NCBI GenBank assembly: GCA_029204225.1
Contig: CM055097.1
Location: 41,086,028-41,150,027, forward strand
DNA from: Diphasiastrum complanatum
Lineage: Eukaryota > Streptophyta > Lycopodiopsida > Lycopodiales > Lycopodiaceae
Direction of reading: 5' to 3'
Length of the DNA: 64,000 nucleotides
Part shown: positions 48,953 to 61,200 of the stretch, piece by piece
How the letters are laid out: the number at the start of each line of letters is the position of its first letter
How positions within the stretch are numbered: the first letter of the stretch is position 1
The notes under the pieces: generated by a model
Seen by the model: only the letters and a program-made list of their open reading frames with translations
Database searches by the model: none
What the model was told of the DNA's origin: nothing
Position numbers and translations under genes: made by a program

Positions 48953-50298
48953 CTAGAATAAATTTTCATCTAGAAAGTCGTCATATAACGGTTCTTCAAT
49001 ATCTCCTGTGCTAAGTCGTGAAAGATAATCAACATTAGTATGATATTTTCCTTGACGAAGCTCAACCTGATAAGTGAACTCTTGTAGCAACAAAATCCAA
49101 CGAGCAATTTGGCCAGATAAATCAGGTTTATTAACATGATACTTCAAATCATAATGATCAACATGAAATATAAAAGCATATCCCATCAAATAATGTCGAA
49201 GTTTCTTTACAGTAAAAATCATTCCAAGTGCTTCTCTTTCTGTTGCCAAATAATTTTTCTCCAAGGAACTGAACTGTCTACTAGCATAGTATATTGGATG
49301 GTCTTTCTTCTGTTCGTCCTTCTGGCTCAATCAGACACCAATTGCAAATGCTAACACATCAACATAGCTATGAAATAATATTGTCCAGTTAGGCGATTTT
49401 AGAGTTGGAGCATTAATCAACTTCCTCTTAAGTTCTTCAAATGCTTTCTGTTGTTCTGCCATTCAAATATAAGCGACTTGCTTCTTAAGTAACTACGTAA
49501 AAGCTGCAGCAATAGAGGCATGATTCTGGATAAATCTTCGATAATAACCAACATGTCCTAAGAAACCTCTTAGTTCTCGTAGATTCGTTGGTATCAACAG
49601 ATTCTTTATCACTTGGACCTTATCTTTCTTGACTTTAATCCCTCTGCTAGATATTCTATGTCCCAAAAGTATACCTTATCTCATACCGAAAAAACATTTT
49701 TCGGGGTGAAGTGACAAACAAGTGTCTCAACACCTCTGCATGTAAGTTTTAGTTTCTATATATAAGATTTGATATTACTATAAACACAAAAATCATCAAT
49801 GAAAATTTCGAGAAATGTTCTTAGGAACGTAGCAAAAATTAGCTTCATAATTCTCTGAAAAGTAGTTGGTGCATTGCAAAGACCAAAGGGCATATTATTG
49901 TAGGCATAAGTGCCCCCAATCAGTAGTAAATGTGGTCTTCGGTCGATCCTCCTTCCTTGCTCCAACTTGATTATATATAGCCAGAGAAGCCATCACAGAA
50001 AATGTAATGTTCTTGTCCAACAACCTGGTCTAGAATGGAATCCGTGAAGGGTAATGGGTGGTGATCTTTCTTTGTAGCAGCATTTAGCTTCTTGAAATAT
50101 TGGCAAATTCGAATTTTGCCAGTATTCTTCTTTGGAACTACAACAATGGGAGACACCCATTCACTGCTTAAGATGGAAAAAATAATACTTGCCTTAAGGT
50201 GCTTGTTGAGTTCATCTTTCACCATAAGAGAGTACTTTGGATTGAGACGATACTGTCTCTGTCGGACAGGAGCAGCATCTTCTTTAAGATCAATGCGG
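48953..50298 (-). pseudogene. Gy4 RT and RNase H, inverted right half
   Basis: From 50298 on the minus strand: DLKEDAAPVRQRQYRLNP, SPIVVVPKKNTGKIRICQYF, DHHPLPFTDSILDQVV, CDGFSGYI, then (49965-49756) NNMPFGLCNAPTTFQRIM and the catalytic EIFIDDFCVYS. A decayed connector is followed by RNase H (49330-48953): DHPIYYASRQFSSLEKNY, ATEREALGMIFTVKKLRHYL, FHVDHYDLKYHVNK. It starts exactly at the gypsy codon where the plus-strand half stops (GEHR / DLKE), so both belong to one element. Confidence 0.87.
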
Positions 50299-51242
50299 TG
50301 AAGAAACAAAACGTTTCTATTTGCAAACCTTTGCTAGCTATCAGCCCTCTATCTGACGAAGATGTTCGCGAACACAAAAGTCAAGAGACACGAAGCACGA
50401 TTGTGAACACTTGATGGAAAGACACGAACACGAAATATTCGCGAACAAGAATCTTTTGCGGTCCAAGACGAGAAAGTCAGACGACGAAAACGAAACCAAT
50501 GACGCAACACGAAAAACGTCGCAAAAGACTTTCTGCCCTCACGCTCCAAAGAGTACCAGCACAGATCATGCAAGTACCCAAAAGTACAGACATCTGATCT
50601 GTTGACATGACGTGAGCATATACACTCTAGGTCGGGGCTAATCTGCCACTCTTGTAATTTCCTGATTAGTTGTAGATGCTTAATCACTCTAATCTTAAAG
50701 TTACAAAGAGCGACTATATACTTACTAGATGATGCTTGACACACAAGTCTGATGCCAGTAAGCAATCAAGATAAAACACAGACAAGAAGTCCGCCTGCGT
50801 GCGAGACGTGTTCTGTGATCAGGATCCATAGAGATCCACAAGTCCGCTAGTAAGCGAGACATCCACTCGTGAGGGAATTGTATTTCTCTCATGCCAATGC
50901 ACTGCGTGGATTTGCATGCAGTGCTTGAAGAATCAGAAAAAAATCAATGCACATGTCAATTTTGTGATGTATGATCTTGAATGCAAATGCATCTGCTATT
51001 ATTTGTGTGTCTGATTCTCCCATTCATTTAATTCTGCACATTGGTTGAATTTGTTGAATGCTACATTAATTTATAAACGTAGATCAGCAGTGCCTGACTA
51101 CATTCTGGAGGAGTAGGAGTGATTCAGCTAGCAGTGTCCAGCGACCACATCTAAACTCCAACCGAATCGCATTGAGAATCGCAGTTGCTTCGCTTTCACG
51201 ATAGTTTCGCGACAATTTTGTGACCGCAAAACTTGCTCATCA
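50299..51242 (+). repeat. Co9 5' LTR, inverted relative to 42318-43298
   Basis: 944 bp from TGAAGAAACAAAACG to TTGCTCATCA, then one extra base and the PBS. It matches the reverse complement of 42318-43298 along its length. TGCGG at 50294-50298 is the reverse complement of CCGCA, four of five bases equal to the CCGAA duplication at 42313. GTTCGCGAAC lies at 50364-50373. Confidence 0.85.
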
Positions 51243-51243
51243 G

Positions 51244-51256
51244 TGGTATCAAAGCC
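51244..51256 (+). promoter_or_regulatory. Co9 primer-binding site
   Basis: TGGTATCAAAGCC, one change from the consensus, one base after the LTR end. Confidence 0.9.
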
Positions 51257-51358
51257 TACCTATATTGTCATAATCTGACATAGCCAAGAAGCTATCAGAT
51301 CCAGGAGGCCTAGCATTCAGAGAAGCAATCATTCACGAGGAAACAGACTTCAGAAGCA

Positions 51359-51735
51359 ATGGCTTCAATCAGCAGCATGCAGAGCAAGATTTGCACAGTT
51401 CTTGGTTCTTCAGGATCTAGCTTTCTAGCCTAAAAAGATAAGACATCACTCATACTCAAGGGCGAAGGACTCTTCCCTGGGTGGATGGCACAGAGGAGAT
51501 GACTACGACATTAGGCAAGGAGCTACGTGAGTGGAGGGAGAAAATGACAAGGTAGTAGCCTTGCTGTCTTCATCCATCGAAGATAGTCTCACACTTGACC
51601 TGGCTACACTCTCCAAAGCTAAGGAGATGTGGGATGCATTGCTCTCAAGATTTCAGACGAAATCAAGAAGTCAAATCATGATGCTAGAAGATCAGCTGAC
51701 AAATCTACAGTGGGATGGGAAGGACCTCACTTCTT
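51359..51735 (+). pseudogene. gag: Co9 gag fragment
   Basis: Starts MASISSMQSKICTVLG (51359) and soon breaks. From 51531 another frame gives VALLSSSIEDSLTLDLATLS, KAKEMWDALLSRFQTKSRSQ and MMLEDQLTNLQ, the central gag block of a copia type not otherwise present here. It ends near TSCLW at the edge of the Co12 LTR. Confidence 0.75.
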
Positions 51736-52315
51736 GTTTATGGACTGAAATTGATCTACAAATGATCACAAAGAGTGATTTGTAGCTTGGGATCTTGATC
51801 TAAATCAAGACTAGCTTCCAAATCTAGCTTCTACTTGACAATCTTTGTGATTCCAAGCAAGAACAATAAAAAAAGATGATCCACGGCTTCATACGTGTGA
51901 AGTACAACTATTGTACGGCCTGATAACAGAGAAATAGTTTACTTATCATTTACAAAGCATTCATCCACAAAGAAAGTGCTTAAGAGATTCAAAACACAAT
52001 GATACCTACACAAACCAAGATATTTCACCATTCACTCAAAAATGGATCCATCATGGATCAAGTAAAAAATCACCATAATCTCTCTCTAAGCTGCATCCAA
52101 CACATGTAGGACAGCTCATTGTACTTATCCATATCCACTTTGGATAAATCTATCAATTTAGGAGATGCCATATTAGACTCAAATGAAAGCTAATCAAAAT
52201 GGATCTAAATATTACAAGTGTCATTTCACACGTGTGGACAGGTCCTCACACATGTGGATCCACATAGATGTCTAATATTCATCAAAAACCATGTGAAAAT
52301 TGCTAAATTCTAACA
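51736..52315 (-). repeat. Co12 3' LTR, slightly truncated
   Basis: About 580 bp ending AAATTCTAACA. It lacks the first bases found at 56895 and lacks an 80-90-bp segment present at about 57325-57410. CACACGTGTG at 52227-52236; the box matching 57063 is altered (CATACGTGTG). Confidence 0.87.
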
Positions 52316-52353
52316 CTCCTCTTCAATTTTTACATGATACAACTATAATACAT

Positions 52354-52896
52354 CTATCTACAACACCTAAGGCTGATAAATGAAGCCTTTGGCAAGGCTT
52401 TAGTGAGTAGATCAACAAGGCAATCTGAAGAAGACACATGATGTAACTTGATCTCCTTTGCTTGAACATTTTCCCTCACAAAATGGTGAGCAATCTCTAT
52501 GTGCTTGCTCCTTGCATGGAATGTGGGATTGGTTACTAATGCTTGGCTTGATTGGTTGTGACAAAATATTGTTGGCTGCTCCTCGGCCTCCATGACTTGT
52601 AATTCCACCAAAACCCTCTTCAACCATAGGATCTCCTTTGTTGTGAATGTTAGTGCCTTGTATTCCGATTCGGTTGAAGATAGAGAAATAGTATCTTGCT
52701 TTCTGGAAAGCCAAGACACTATGCCATTGCTAAGGAAGGTAATAAAAGAACTTGTGGACCTCCTATCCACCTTATCACCTGCAAAATCAGCATCCGAATA
52801 TGCCCTTAAGGCAAGAATAGATCCGTCATATAAAATGCCAAAGTTCTTGTGGCCGAGATGTACCTCAACACCCTTTTTGCATTTTTCCAATGACAA
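52354..52896 (-). pseudogene. Co12 RNase H
   Basis: Minus-strand frame with LRAYSDADFAGDKVDRRSTS, RKQDTISLSSTESEYKAL, FCHNQSSQALVTNPTFHARS, KHIEIAHHFVRENVQ and CLVDLLTKALPKASF. The join to RT at about 52890 is a frameshift (VLRYISATR in one frame, LGHKNFGILYDG in the next). Confidence 0.88.
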
Positions 52897-55235
52897 ACCA
52901 ATGGATTTTGCATAGATTGGCTTAGTTTGCCTACACTATAACTTAGATCAGGTCTAGTTGTAGTAAGATAGATCAAGGATCCTACAAGTCTCCTATATAG
53001 TGTGATGTTCTCAAAGGATGCTTCATCATCACTATTGGAAACTTTTACATTTTGCTCCATAGGAGTTTCTACTCCTTTACAATCTTTCATTTCAAACTTT
53101 TCTAAGATAGAAAAAGCATATTTGGATTGACAAATAAAACTCAAATCTTTGCCTCTTGAAACTTCTATTCCTAATATGAAATGAAGATTACCAACATCCA
53201 CCATCTTAAGCTCCTTAAACAATGCTACTTTCACTTCTTGTATACCATCAAGATCATTTCCACTAAGGATAATGTCATCAACATACAAAATGAGAATGAT
53301 GATCTTACCATTATTAAATCTTAAGTACAAAGAAGGATCATAAGCACTTAGAACAAACTTAATAGATTTCAAGAAGGTATTCAACCTAGAGTACCAAGCT
53401 CTAGGTGCTTGCTTAAGCCCATAAAGGCTTCTTAGCAACAAACACACTTTTTTCTCTTGAACTTCTTTGATGAAGCCCTCAGGTTGCCTCATGAAAATCT
53501 TCTCTTCCAAATATCCATTGAGAAAAGCATTAGTCACATCAAGTTGAAATAGAGGCCAATTGAAAGTAGTTGCGAGAGAAATAATCAACCTTATGAAAAC
53601 TAGCTTAGCAACAGGAGCAAAAGTTTCATCAAAATCTACTCCCTTGGTTTGCAAGAACCCCTTTTCCACTAACCTTGTCTTGTGTTTGTTGATGCTCCCA
53701 TCTTGATTGTACTTCAATCTATAGATCCATTTGCACTCAAGTGGCTTTCTTCCTTGAGGAAGATCCAGAAGCTTCCATGTATGATTCTCCATAAGAGCAT
53801 CATACTCTTTTTGCATGGCATCCCTCCATTCTTGTGACTCCATAGCTTCTTCAAAGCAACTTGGCTCATCAAACATAGAAGTTAGAAAAGTGTAAGAGGT
53901 AAGTGAATGTAGATCTTCCCTTTGTTCACCTTTGTCAACATAGGTGAGCCTTGAGGGCTCGGCCTTCCTTCTTGTAGATCTCCTTGGAGTCCTTGGATCT
54001 TGAGATGGATCTTCAAGATCTTGATCACATATAGGCTCCTCCTCAAACCTTACAAGATCCTTGACATAAGATGGATTAGAAGCTTTCACATTCAACTTGT
54101 AGTAGTTACCTTCATCAAAAGTAACATCTCTACTCACTAAAATCTTCTTAGTGGTTGGATTATAGACTCTATATCCCTTGCTATTTTCAGCATAACCAAC
54201 AAAGATCCCTTTTATAGAAGTAGGATCATCCTTTTTTCTTGTATCTAATGCTTGAAAAACATAGCAAGTACATCCGAAAATTCTTAGATATTTAAGATTC
54301 GGCTTCTTACAAAATAGAGCCTCATAAGATGCTATGCCTCCAATGGGCTTACATGGCAATCTATTACACAAATAAGTTGCACAAATAATAGCCTCTCCCC
54401 AAAAGGACTTAGGTAGAGATGCATCTATCCTTAAAGCCTTAGCACACTCACATAGTGTTCTATTCATCCTCTCGGCTATACCATTTTGTTGAGGACTATA
54501 AGTACATGTAAGTTCTCTCTTAATGCCATTGGATTTACAAAACTCTATCATCTTGGTGGAGATATACTCTCCACCATTATCACTTCTCAATACTTTAATT
54601 CTAGCATCAAGTTGATTTTCAACTAGAGTTTTGAACTTAACAAAGGCTTCAAACACTTTACTTTTGGAATCCAAAAGTTCAATCCAAGTGTATCTAGAGT
54701 AATCATCAATAAAAGATACATACATAGATGCACCTCCATTAGATTCTTGAGAAAAAGAGTGCACATCACTATGAATAAGATCTAATGCTTTTGTAGATCT
54801 AGTGGTTGAGATATCAAAAGGTAGCTTGTGTGCCTTTGAGAGGATACAAGCTTCACAACTTTTTCCACACTTTGAGAGTGTCTTTGGAAGGCCGAGAGCA
54901 AGATCCTTGGTGCATAGCATCTCCATAGATTTGAAGTTGGGGTGGCCCAACCTCTTATTCCAAAGCTCCACTTGATTGAGCTCCTCCTTCACCATGTTCA
55001 CACTTCCAAGAAAAACATTAGCATCAAGATTAAAAAGCCTTCCTTGCTTGAATCCCTTTACAATGCAAGTATTATTCATCATTATGGAGCAAACACCTTG
55101 CATAAAATGGACATCTAAGCCATCATCCATCAATTCTCCTACACTTAACAAATTCTTAGTGAGTGTAGGAACATAGAGTACATTATCAAGATCTACTCTT
55201 TTAGAGGATCCAAGACTTAAGGGAATAGTTTCCAC
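52806..55235 (-). pseudogene. pol: Co12 protease end, integrase and reverse transcriptase
   Basis: An 809-codon frame. It starts after the protease active box (LDNVLYVPTLTKNLLSVGEL). Integrase: ELWNKRLGHPNFKSM, CEACILSKAHKLPF, catalytic Asp in LIHSDVHSF, Asp in LRSDNGGEYISTK and Glu in NGIAERMNRTLCECAK. RT: NHTWKLLDLPQGRKPLECKW, DFDETFAPVAKLVFIRLI, QLDVTNAFLNGYLEEKIFM, SLYGLKQAPRAWYS and LILYVDDIILSGND with an intact YVDD. It ends in a frameshift just inside the RNase H entry. Confidence 0.9.
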
Positions 55236-55288
55236 TCCATCTATTCTACATTCTTGATCATTTTCTGTTAGAATAGACTTTTTACAAC

Positions 55289-56296
55289 CTACAAAAGGTA
55301 CAAGAGTTGAGAAAAAATCTTTTGGAATGTCATGTGGGAACTAGCCCCACAATCAATCCACCATGTGTCATTGGAGTAGCTCTTCGATGTTGATGTAGAA
55401 GCCATCAAGGATGAATCCACTTCATCCTCATCTTCCTCAAGAGTGAGGTTGCCTTGTTTGCTCTCTCCTTGTGCATTCTTCTTCTTGAAACACTCGGATG
55501 CAAAGTGCATTCTTTCCACAAAAGAAGCACTTGAGTTTGGCTTTGTTCTTCTTTCCACCTTTGGAGCTAGATGGTTGATCATCATTCTTGGTCTCCTTGT
55601 GTTGGATCTTCTTCTTTGACTTTGCCTTTCCCTTTCTTGAGAATTTGGCCTTCTCATCACCATCATGCAACTTTAAGGATCCAATCCTTTGCTTGACATG
55701 AAGGATCCTACTCTCCTCGGCCACAAGCACACTATGGAGCTTGTCAATGGAAGGTAGTGCATCTTGAATAGCAAACTTTGTACAAGATTGGAGAACTCAT
55801 CTCCAAGACCATTCAAAATGATTTGAACAAGTTCATCATCATGAATACCCTCACTAATGATGGAAAGTTAGTTGTTGGGAGATGTTATTCTCAAGACATA
55901 CTCTTGAGCACTCTCATCACTCCCTCTAATGCTTTGAAGAACTTTGTTTCTAATCATAAGCACTTTAGAGGTATTTTTGGATTCATAAATCCCTTTGAGG
56001 TAGTTCCATGCCTCCTTGGCCGAGGTACAAGATGCTACTTCCTTTAGAAGTTCATTACTAACATTCATTTTCAAACAATGTAATGCTAGTCTAGCTCTCT
56101 TTTTGTACCTCACTTGATCTTGCCCTCCTTGAGGTTCTTCTTCCTCTCCTATGACAAGATCAAACATATCTTGGAGCACAAGTAGTGACTCCATTCTTAC
56201 TTTCCAAGTTGAATAATTATTAGAATTCAGCCTTTCACTAGCCTCAAGAAGATAGGCTCCAATTGAACCCATTCTATCTAGTAACAAGTACAACAA
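55289..56296 (-). pseudogene. gag: Co12 gag, zinc knuckle and protease start
   Basis: Gag starts MGSIGAYLLEASERLNSNNY (the frame opens 9 codons further up) and runs to a stop at about 55868 (LRITSPNN). The next pieces are in other frames: ILHVKQRIGSLKLHDGDEKA, a damaged knuckle CFFCGK-NALCIRVF where a base change or loss destroys the His-Cys end, and the protease box WWIDCGASSHM with Cys in place of Ser. Confidence 0.86.
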
Positions 56297-56881
56297 ATGT
56301 ACTATTCAAAGGCTCTCCCTTCTTCCTTTCTCAGAATTTAGCTAAAATGCTACTCTCTTGAATCTCACTAGACTCAAGAAGCAAGATCTATAATGATCTT
56401 GAACTCAAAAAGATTTGGGAAAGTGTATTCTACAAAATCTATTCACTTAGAACCTAGGATTTGATTTTTGGAAGTGCCAATGCCTTCCTATGGTGTTTAG
56501 AATTGGTTTTAGTTTCACTCTTGAACTAAAGACATAAGCCTCAAACTCTCTCACAAGGATTTGTAGTTTTAATAAGATTCTAACACCATTTACTCATCAA
56601 ATCTTTAATGGAAGCGATGGTTTTTCATAAGCACATCACTTGTTTCACTCTACACAACTTGTTTGAAGCTCAAATATTGAAAAAACACAAAGTTTTGGTG
56701 AAAGTACAACTTCAGCAGCCTCTCACATGTGTGAGAAGTACATCTGAACTTTACACACTAATCTGAACCTCAACATCACAAGTAAACTATTAGGAAAGGT
56801 TGCCCTCCTTCAAAGTGACTCTAGCACCAATGCTCTCACCAAAATGAAGATTTTTGGATAATCAACTAAGCTCTTTGACTT
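56297..56881 (-). other. Co12 leader
   Basis: 585 non-coding bases between PBS and gag. It contains CACATGTGTG near 56726, a variant of the common palindrome. Confidence 0.6.
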
Positions 56882-56894
56882 GGCTCCGATACCA
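56882..56894 (-). promoter_or_regulatory. Co12 primer-binding site
   Basis: TGGTATCGGAGCC on the minus strand, one change from the consensus, directly after the 5' LTR. Confidence 0.92.
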
Positions 56895-57561
56895 TGTCAA
56901 ATTTAAGAGTTTATGGATTGAAATTGAATTACAAATGATCACAAAGAGTGATTGGTAGCTTGGGATCTTGATCTATATCAAGACTAGCTTCCAAATCTAG
57001 CTTCTACTTGACAATCTTTGTGATTTCAAGCAAGAACAATAAAAAAAGATGATCCACGGCTTCACACGTGTGAAGTACAGCCACTGTACGGCCTGATAAC
57101 AGAAAAATAGTTTACTTATCATTTACAAAGCATTCATCCACAAAGAAAGTGTTTAAGAGAGCCAAACACAATGACAACTACACAAACCAAGATTTTTCAT
57201 CATTCACTCAAAAATGGATCCAGCATGGATCAAGTACAAAATCACCATAATCTCTCTCTAAGCTGCATCCAGCACGTGTAGGATAGCCCATTGTACTTAT
57301 CCATATCCACTTTGGATAAGATCTATCAAGTTTGCCACATCATCCATTGGTGGTTTGTGTTGACCTTCTAGATTCCTACAATCTAGGACCTAACTCCTAT
57401 AATTTAGGAGACGTCATATTAGACTCAAATGAAAGCTAATCAAAATGGATCTGAATATTACAGGTGTCATATCACACGTGTGGACAGGTCCTCACACGTG
57501 TGGATCCACATAGATGTCTAATATTCATCAAAAACCATGTGAAAATTGCTAAATTCTAACA
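56895..57561 (-). repeat. Co12 5' LTR
   Basis: 667 bp, TGTCAAATTT to AAATTCTAACA on the plus strand. It has three exact CACACGTGTG copies (57063-57072, 57473-57482, 57493-57502), the last two 20 bp apart. Confidence 0.9.
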
Positions 57562-57567
57562 AGTATA

Positions 57568-58222
57568 TGTGAAAAATACAGATCCTAAGTGGATCTAAAC
57601 TCCAAGATCATTGGCTTGAATGCTTGCACTCCAAACTACATAAGCTAGGAATTGGCAACACATTCTATGCTACCTAGAATGCAAAGAACTTGATCAAAAA
57701 GCATTTATCACAAATGGAAACTTCCATAAACATCAAGTGCGGCCCAAAATAGCATTATACAGTCCATAATACATCAGCCTACCACTTTTGGAAAGCACCT
57801 AAGATCATACACAATAGCTTGAAGACAATACACACAACAATGCTCTCAATGGAGGAAGAAACAATGACAATGATCTATTGATCTCAATGAAGCATACAAA
57901 AGGTTTCTCCAACCTGTTCTCCACGAGTTCCCTACTATTTATGGATGAGGAAGATGACTCTCTCTCCTCTCTCTAGAAGGTACTTGACCCTAGATATTCC
58001 CTATATAGGAAAAATAGCTAAAAATGGCTTATATGACCAAAATACATCAAAATGGTCTCATTTTGAAGGGTATGAAGTTTGACACTTCATCATACTGAAA
58101 AAATACAGTAAATAAAAACATTGTGGCCTGGTTCACACGTGTGAAACTCCAGAACCAAAACTATTTACAATTTTAGCCAATTTAGGCCTCAAACTAGCTA
58201 GGAAATGTTGACAATTTTCACA
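57568..58222 (-). repeat. Co13 3' LTR
   Basis: 655 bp. On the plus strand it runs from TGTGAAAAATACAG to GACAATTTTCACA. CACACGTGTG at 58134-58143. The coding stop overlaps its first bases on the minus strand. Confidence 0.95.
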
Positions 58223-61200
58223 CTCCCTCTTCAACATTGGATGCTAGTTTCAACATAGTCTTTGAGCACATTCCAAGATTAGATCTATGCATTAAATATA
58301 GGTCCTTTCCCAATGGTTTGGTGAAGATATCAGCCACACACTCCTTTGAAGAGACATGTTGAAGCTCCACCTCTTTGGCAATGACTTGATCTCTCACAAA
58401 ATGGTGAGCAATCTCAATGTGCTTGCTCCTTGCATGAAAAACAGGATTGCTTGCCAAGCTTTGGGCTGAAAGGTTATCACAAAGTATGATTGGAGTCTTC
58501 TCTGGTTCTAGCAAGTGAAGATCCAATAACATCCTCTTGATCCAAAGAATCTCCTTGGTGCATGTTGTTAATGCCTTGTACTCGGCTTCGGTGGAAGATA
58601 GAGAGATAGTTGGTTGCTTCTTTGATAGCCATGAGACCACTCCATCTCCAAGATAGATTGCAAAGGCACTTGTTGACTTCCTATCCATTTGATCACCTGC
58701 AAAATCTGAATCTGAAAATCCACAAAGGTTAGGTGTAGTACCTCCATACAAGATGCCAAAATCTCTAGATCCCGAGATGTATCTAAGTACTCTCTTTCCT
58801 AGCTTCCAATGAGCCTCACTAGGATCTTGCATAAATTGACTTAGTTTACCAACCACAAAGCTTAGATCAGGTCTTGTGATGGTTAACCATATAAGAGATC
58901 CTATTAGCTTTCTATAGAGAGTAATGTCCTTGAAGGATCTTTCATTACTTCTTGTAGTTAGCTTTACATTTGATTCCATAGGAGTAGAAACAACTTTACA
59001 ATCTTCCATATGAAACCTTTTTAGAATAGAGTTAACATACTTTTCTTGACATATGAATGTAGATTTAGAAGTTCTAATAATCTCTATTCCTAAGATATAA
59101 TGAAGTTTACCAAGATCTTGAATTTCAAACTCTCTTTTGAGTGCCATCTTGATTTCATCTATATCTAGATTGTTACCACCACTTAAGATAATGTCATCAA
59201 CATAGATCAAAAGTAAAGTGATATCATTTTCATTCAATCTAAAGTAGAGAGAATGATCATACTCACTCATAACAACGTTTTGAGAAAGTAAGAAGGAATT
59301 GAGCTTAGCATACCAACTCCTTGGTGCTTGCTTTAGCCCATACAAACTCTTTTGGAGATAGCACACATGATTAGGCTCATCATGTGAAACATAGCCCTCG
59401 GGTTGCTCCATGTAAATATCTTCTTCAAGATCACCATTCAAGAAGGCATTAGTAACATCCATTTGCCACATATCCCAGTCATAAAGAGTTGCAAGAGAGA
59501 TTAGGATTCGAATAGTTACCATCTTTGCCACGGGTGCAAAGGTCTCATCATAGTCAATACCATATTCTTGAGCATACCCCTTTGCCACCAACCTTGCCTT
59601 GTACTTGTTGATTGATCCATCTTGATTTGTCTTGATCTTGAAGATCCACTTACAACCAATTGCCTTCTTGTCCTTTGGAAGCTTTACCAACCTCCATGTG
59701 TTGCTTTTGATGAGTGCTTGATGCTCATGATCCATGGCTTGGATCCATTCCTTCTTTTGAATTGCTTCACCTACACAAGTTGGTTCATCAAAAGAGGTAA
59801 GAAAAGCAAAGTTAGAGTTGTCCACCACTTGCTTTCCTTTTTCATCATAGGTTAGCCTTGATGGCTTAGCCCTTTGCCTTTGAGTCTTCCTTGAAGTTTG
59901 CTTTGGAGTGGCATCTCCATCTTCATCCAAGACATCTTGCACATCATGATGATTAGTAGGCACATCAACATCAACATCAACAACATTGGAAACATTCTCT
60001 TCATGAAAGATGACATCCCTACTTATGACAACTTTCTTTGTAGAAGGAATGTACACTTTGTAAGCCTTGCTTACTTCACTATATCCAACAAACACACCCT
60101 TCTTTGATGAAGGATCTTCTTTAGTTCTATCATCAAGTGTGATATTGACAAAACATGTACATCCAAAGATCCTACAATGCTTGACACTCGGCCTTCTACC
60201 ATAAAGAACCTCATGAGAAGTTTTACCATCCAAGGAAGCACTTGTCCATCTATTACATAGATAGTTAGCACATGCTAAAGCTTCCCCCCAAAAAGACTTA
60301 GCAAGATTAGCATGTAGTCTCATTGCCTTGGCACATTCACAAAGGGTTCTATTCTTCCTCTCGGCCACTCCATTCTGTTGTGGAGTCCTAGGACTAGACA
60401 TCTCCCTCTTAATCCCATGTGCTATACAAAAGTCTTTGAACCTATTTGAGGTGTATTCCCCTCCATTATCAGATCTTAAGCATTTGATCTTTGTATTGAA
60501 TTGGTTTTCCATTTCATTCTTGAACTTGACAAATGCAGCAAACACTTCATCCTTACTTTTAAGAAGATAGATCCAAGTATACCTACTAAAGTCATCAATG
60601 AAAGTTGCATACATCTTTGCCCCACCATTGCTAGTTGTACTAGAAGAATGAATATCAGAATGCACAAGTTGAAAAGCTTCTTTAGATCTAGAAGTAGATC
60701 TAGAATAAGCAAGTCTATGAGATTTGGACAAGGCACAATGTTCACAAACACTATTGTTTGCAACAAGACTTTTAGGGAGACCAAGAACAAGCTCTTTCTT
60801 TGCCATTACCTCCAAAGATTTGAAGTTGGGATGGCCCAACCTCTTGTGCCAAACTTCTTGGTTTGTCAATTGCTCCCTAGCCATACATCCTTCATGATTA
60901 GAGATCACACATGCATCAAGCTTGAAAAGTTTACCATGCCTCCTACCTTGAGCAATCAAGGATCCACATTTACTTATCAAACATGCATCTCCAATGAACT
61001 CCACATCAAGTCCTTTGTCAATCATTTGACTTACACTAAGCAAATTCTTAGTGATTGAAGGAATGTACAAAACATTTTCAAGATTTGCTTTCCTATTTGT
61101 TGAAAGGGAAATAGGAATAGTGCCTATGCCTTTGATGTCACATTGACCATCATTTGCAGTGTAGATGATGTTACCTTCTCCCTCATAAGACAATAAGGAT

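Larger units (their letters stand above)
51736..57561 (-). mobile_element. Co12: full-ordered but decayed minus-strand copia
   Basis: 5' LTR 56895-57561, PBS 56894-56882, leader, gag, protease, integrase, RT, RNase H, 3' LTR 51736-52315. The first 15 or so bases of the lower LTR are missing, so no target duplication can be scored; the upper flank is AGTAT. The LTRs differ by many substitutions and an 80-90-bp gap, so this is an older insertion than Co1, Co8 or Co13. One frame of 809 codons still spans protease to RT. Confidence 0.9.

Noticed and set aside
60501-61058. A 185-codon plus-strand frame
   Set aside because: It is the shadow of the Co13 integrase on the opposite strand.
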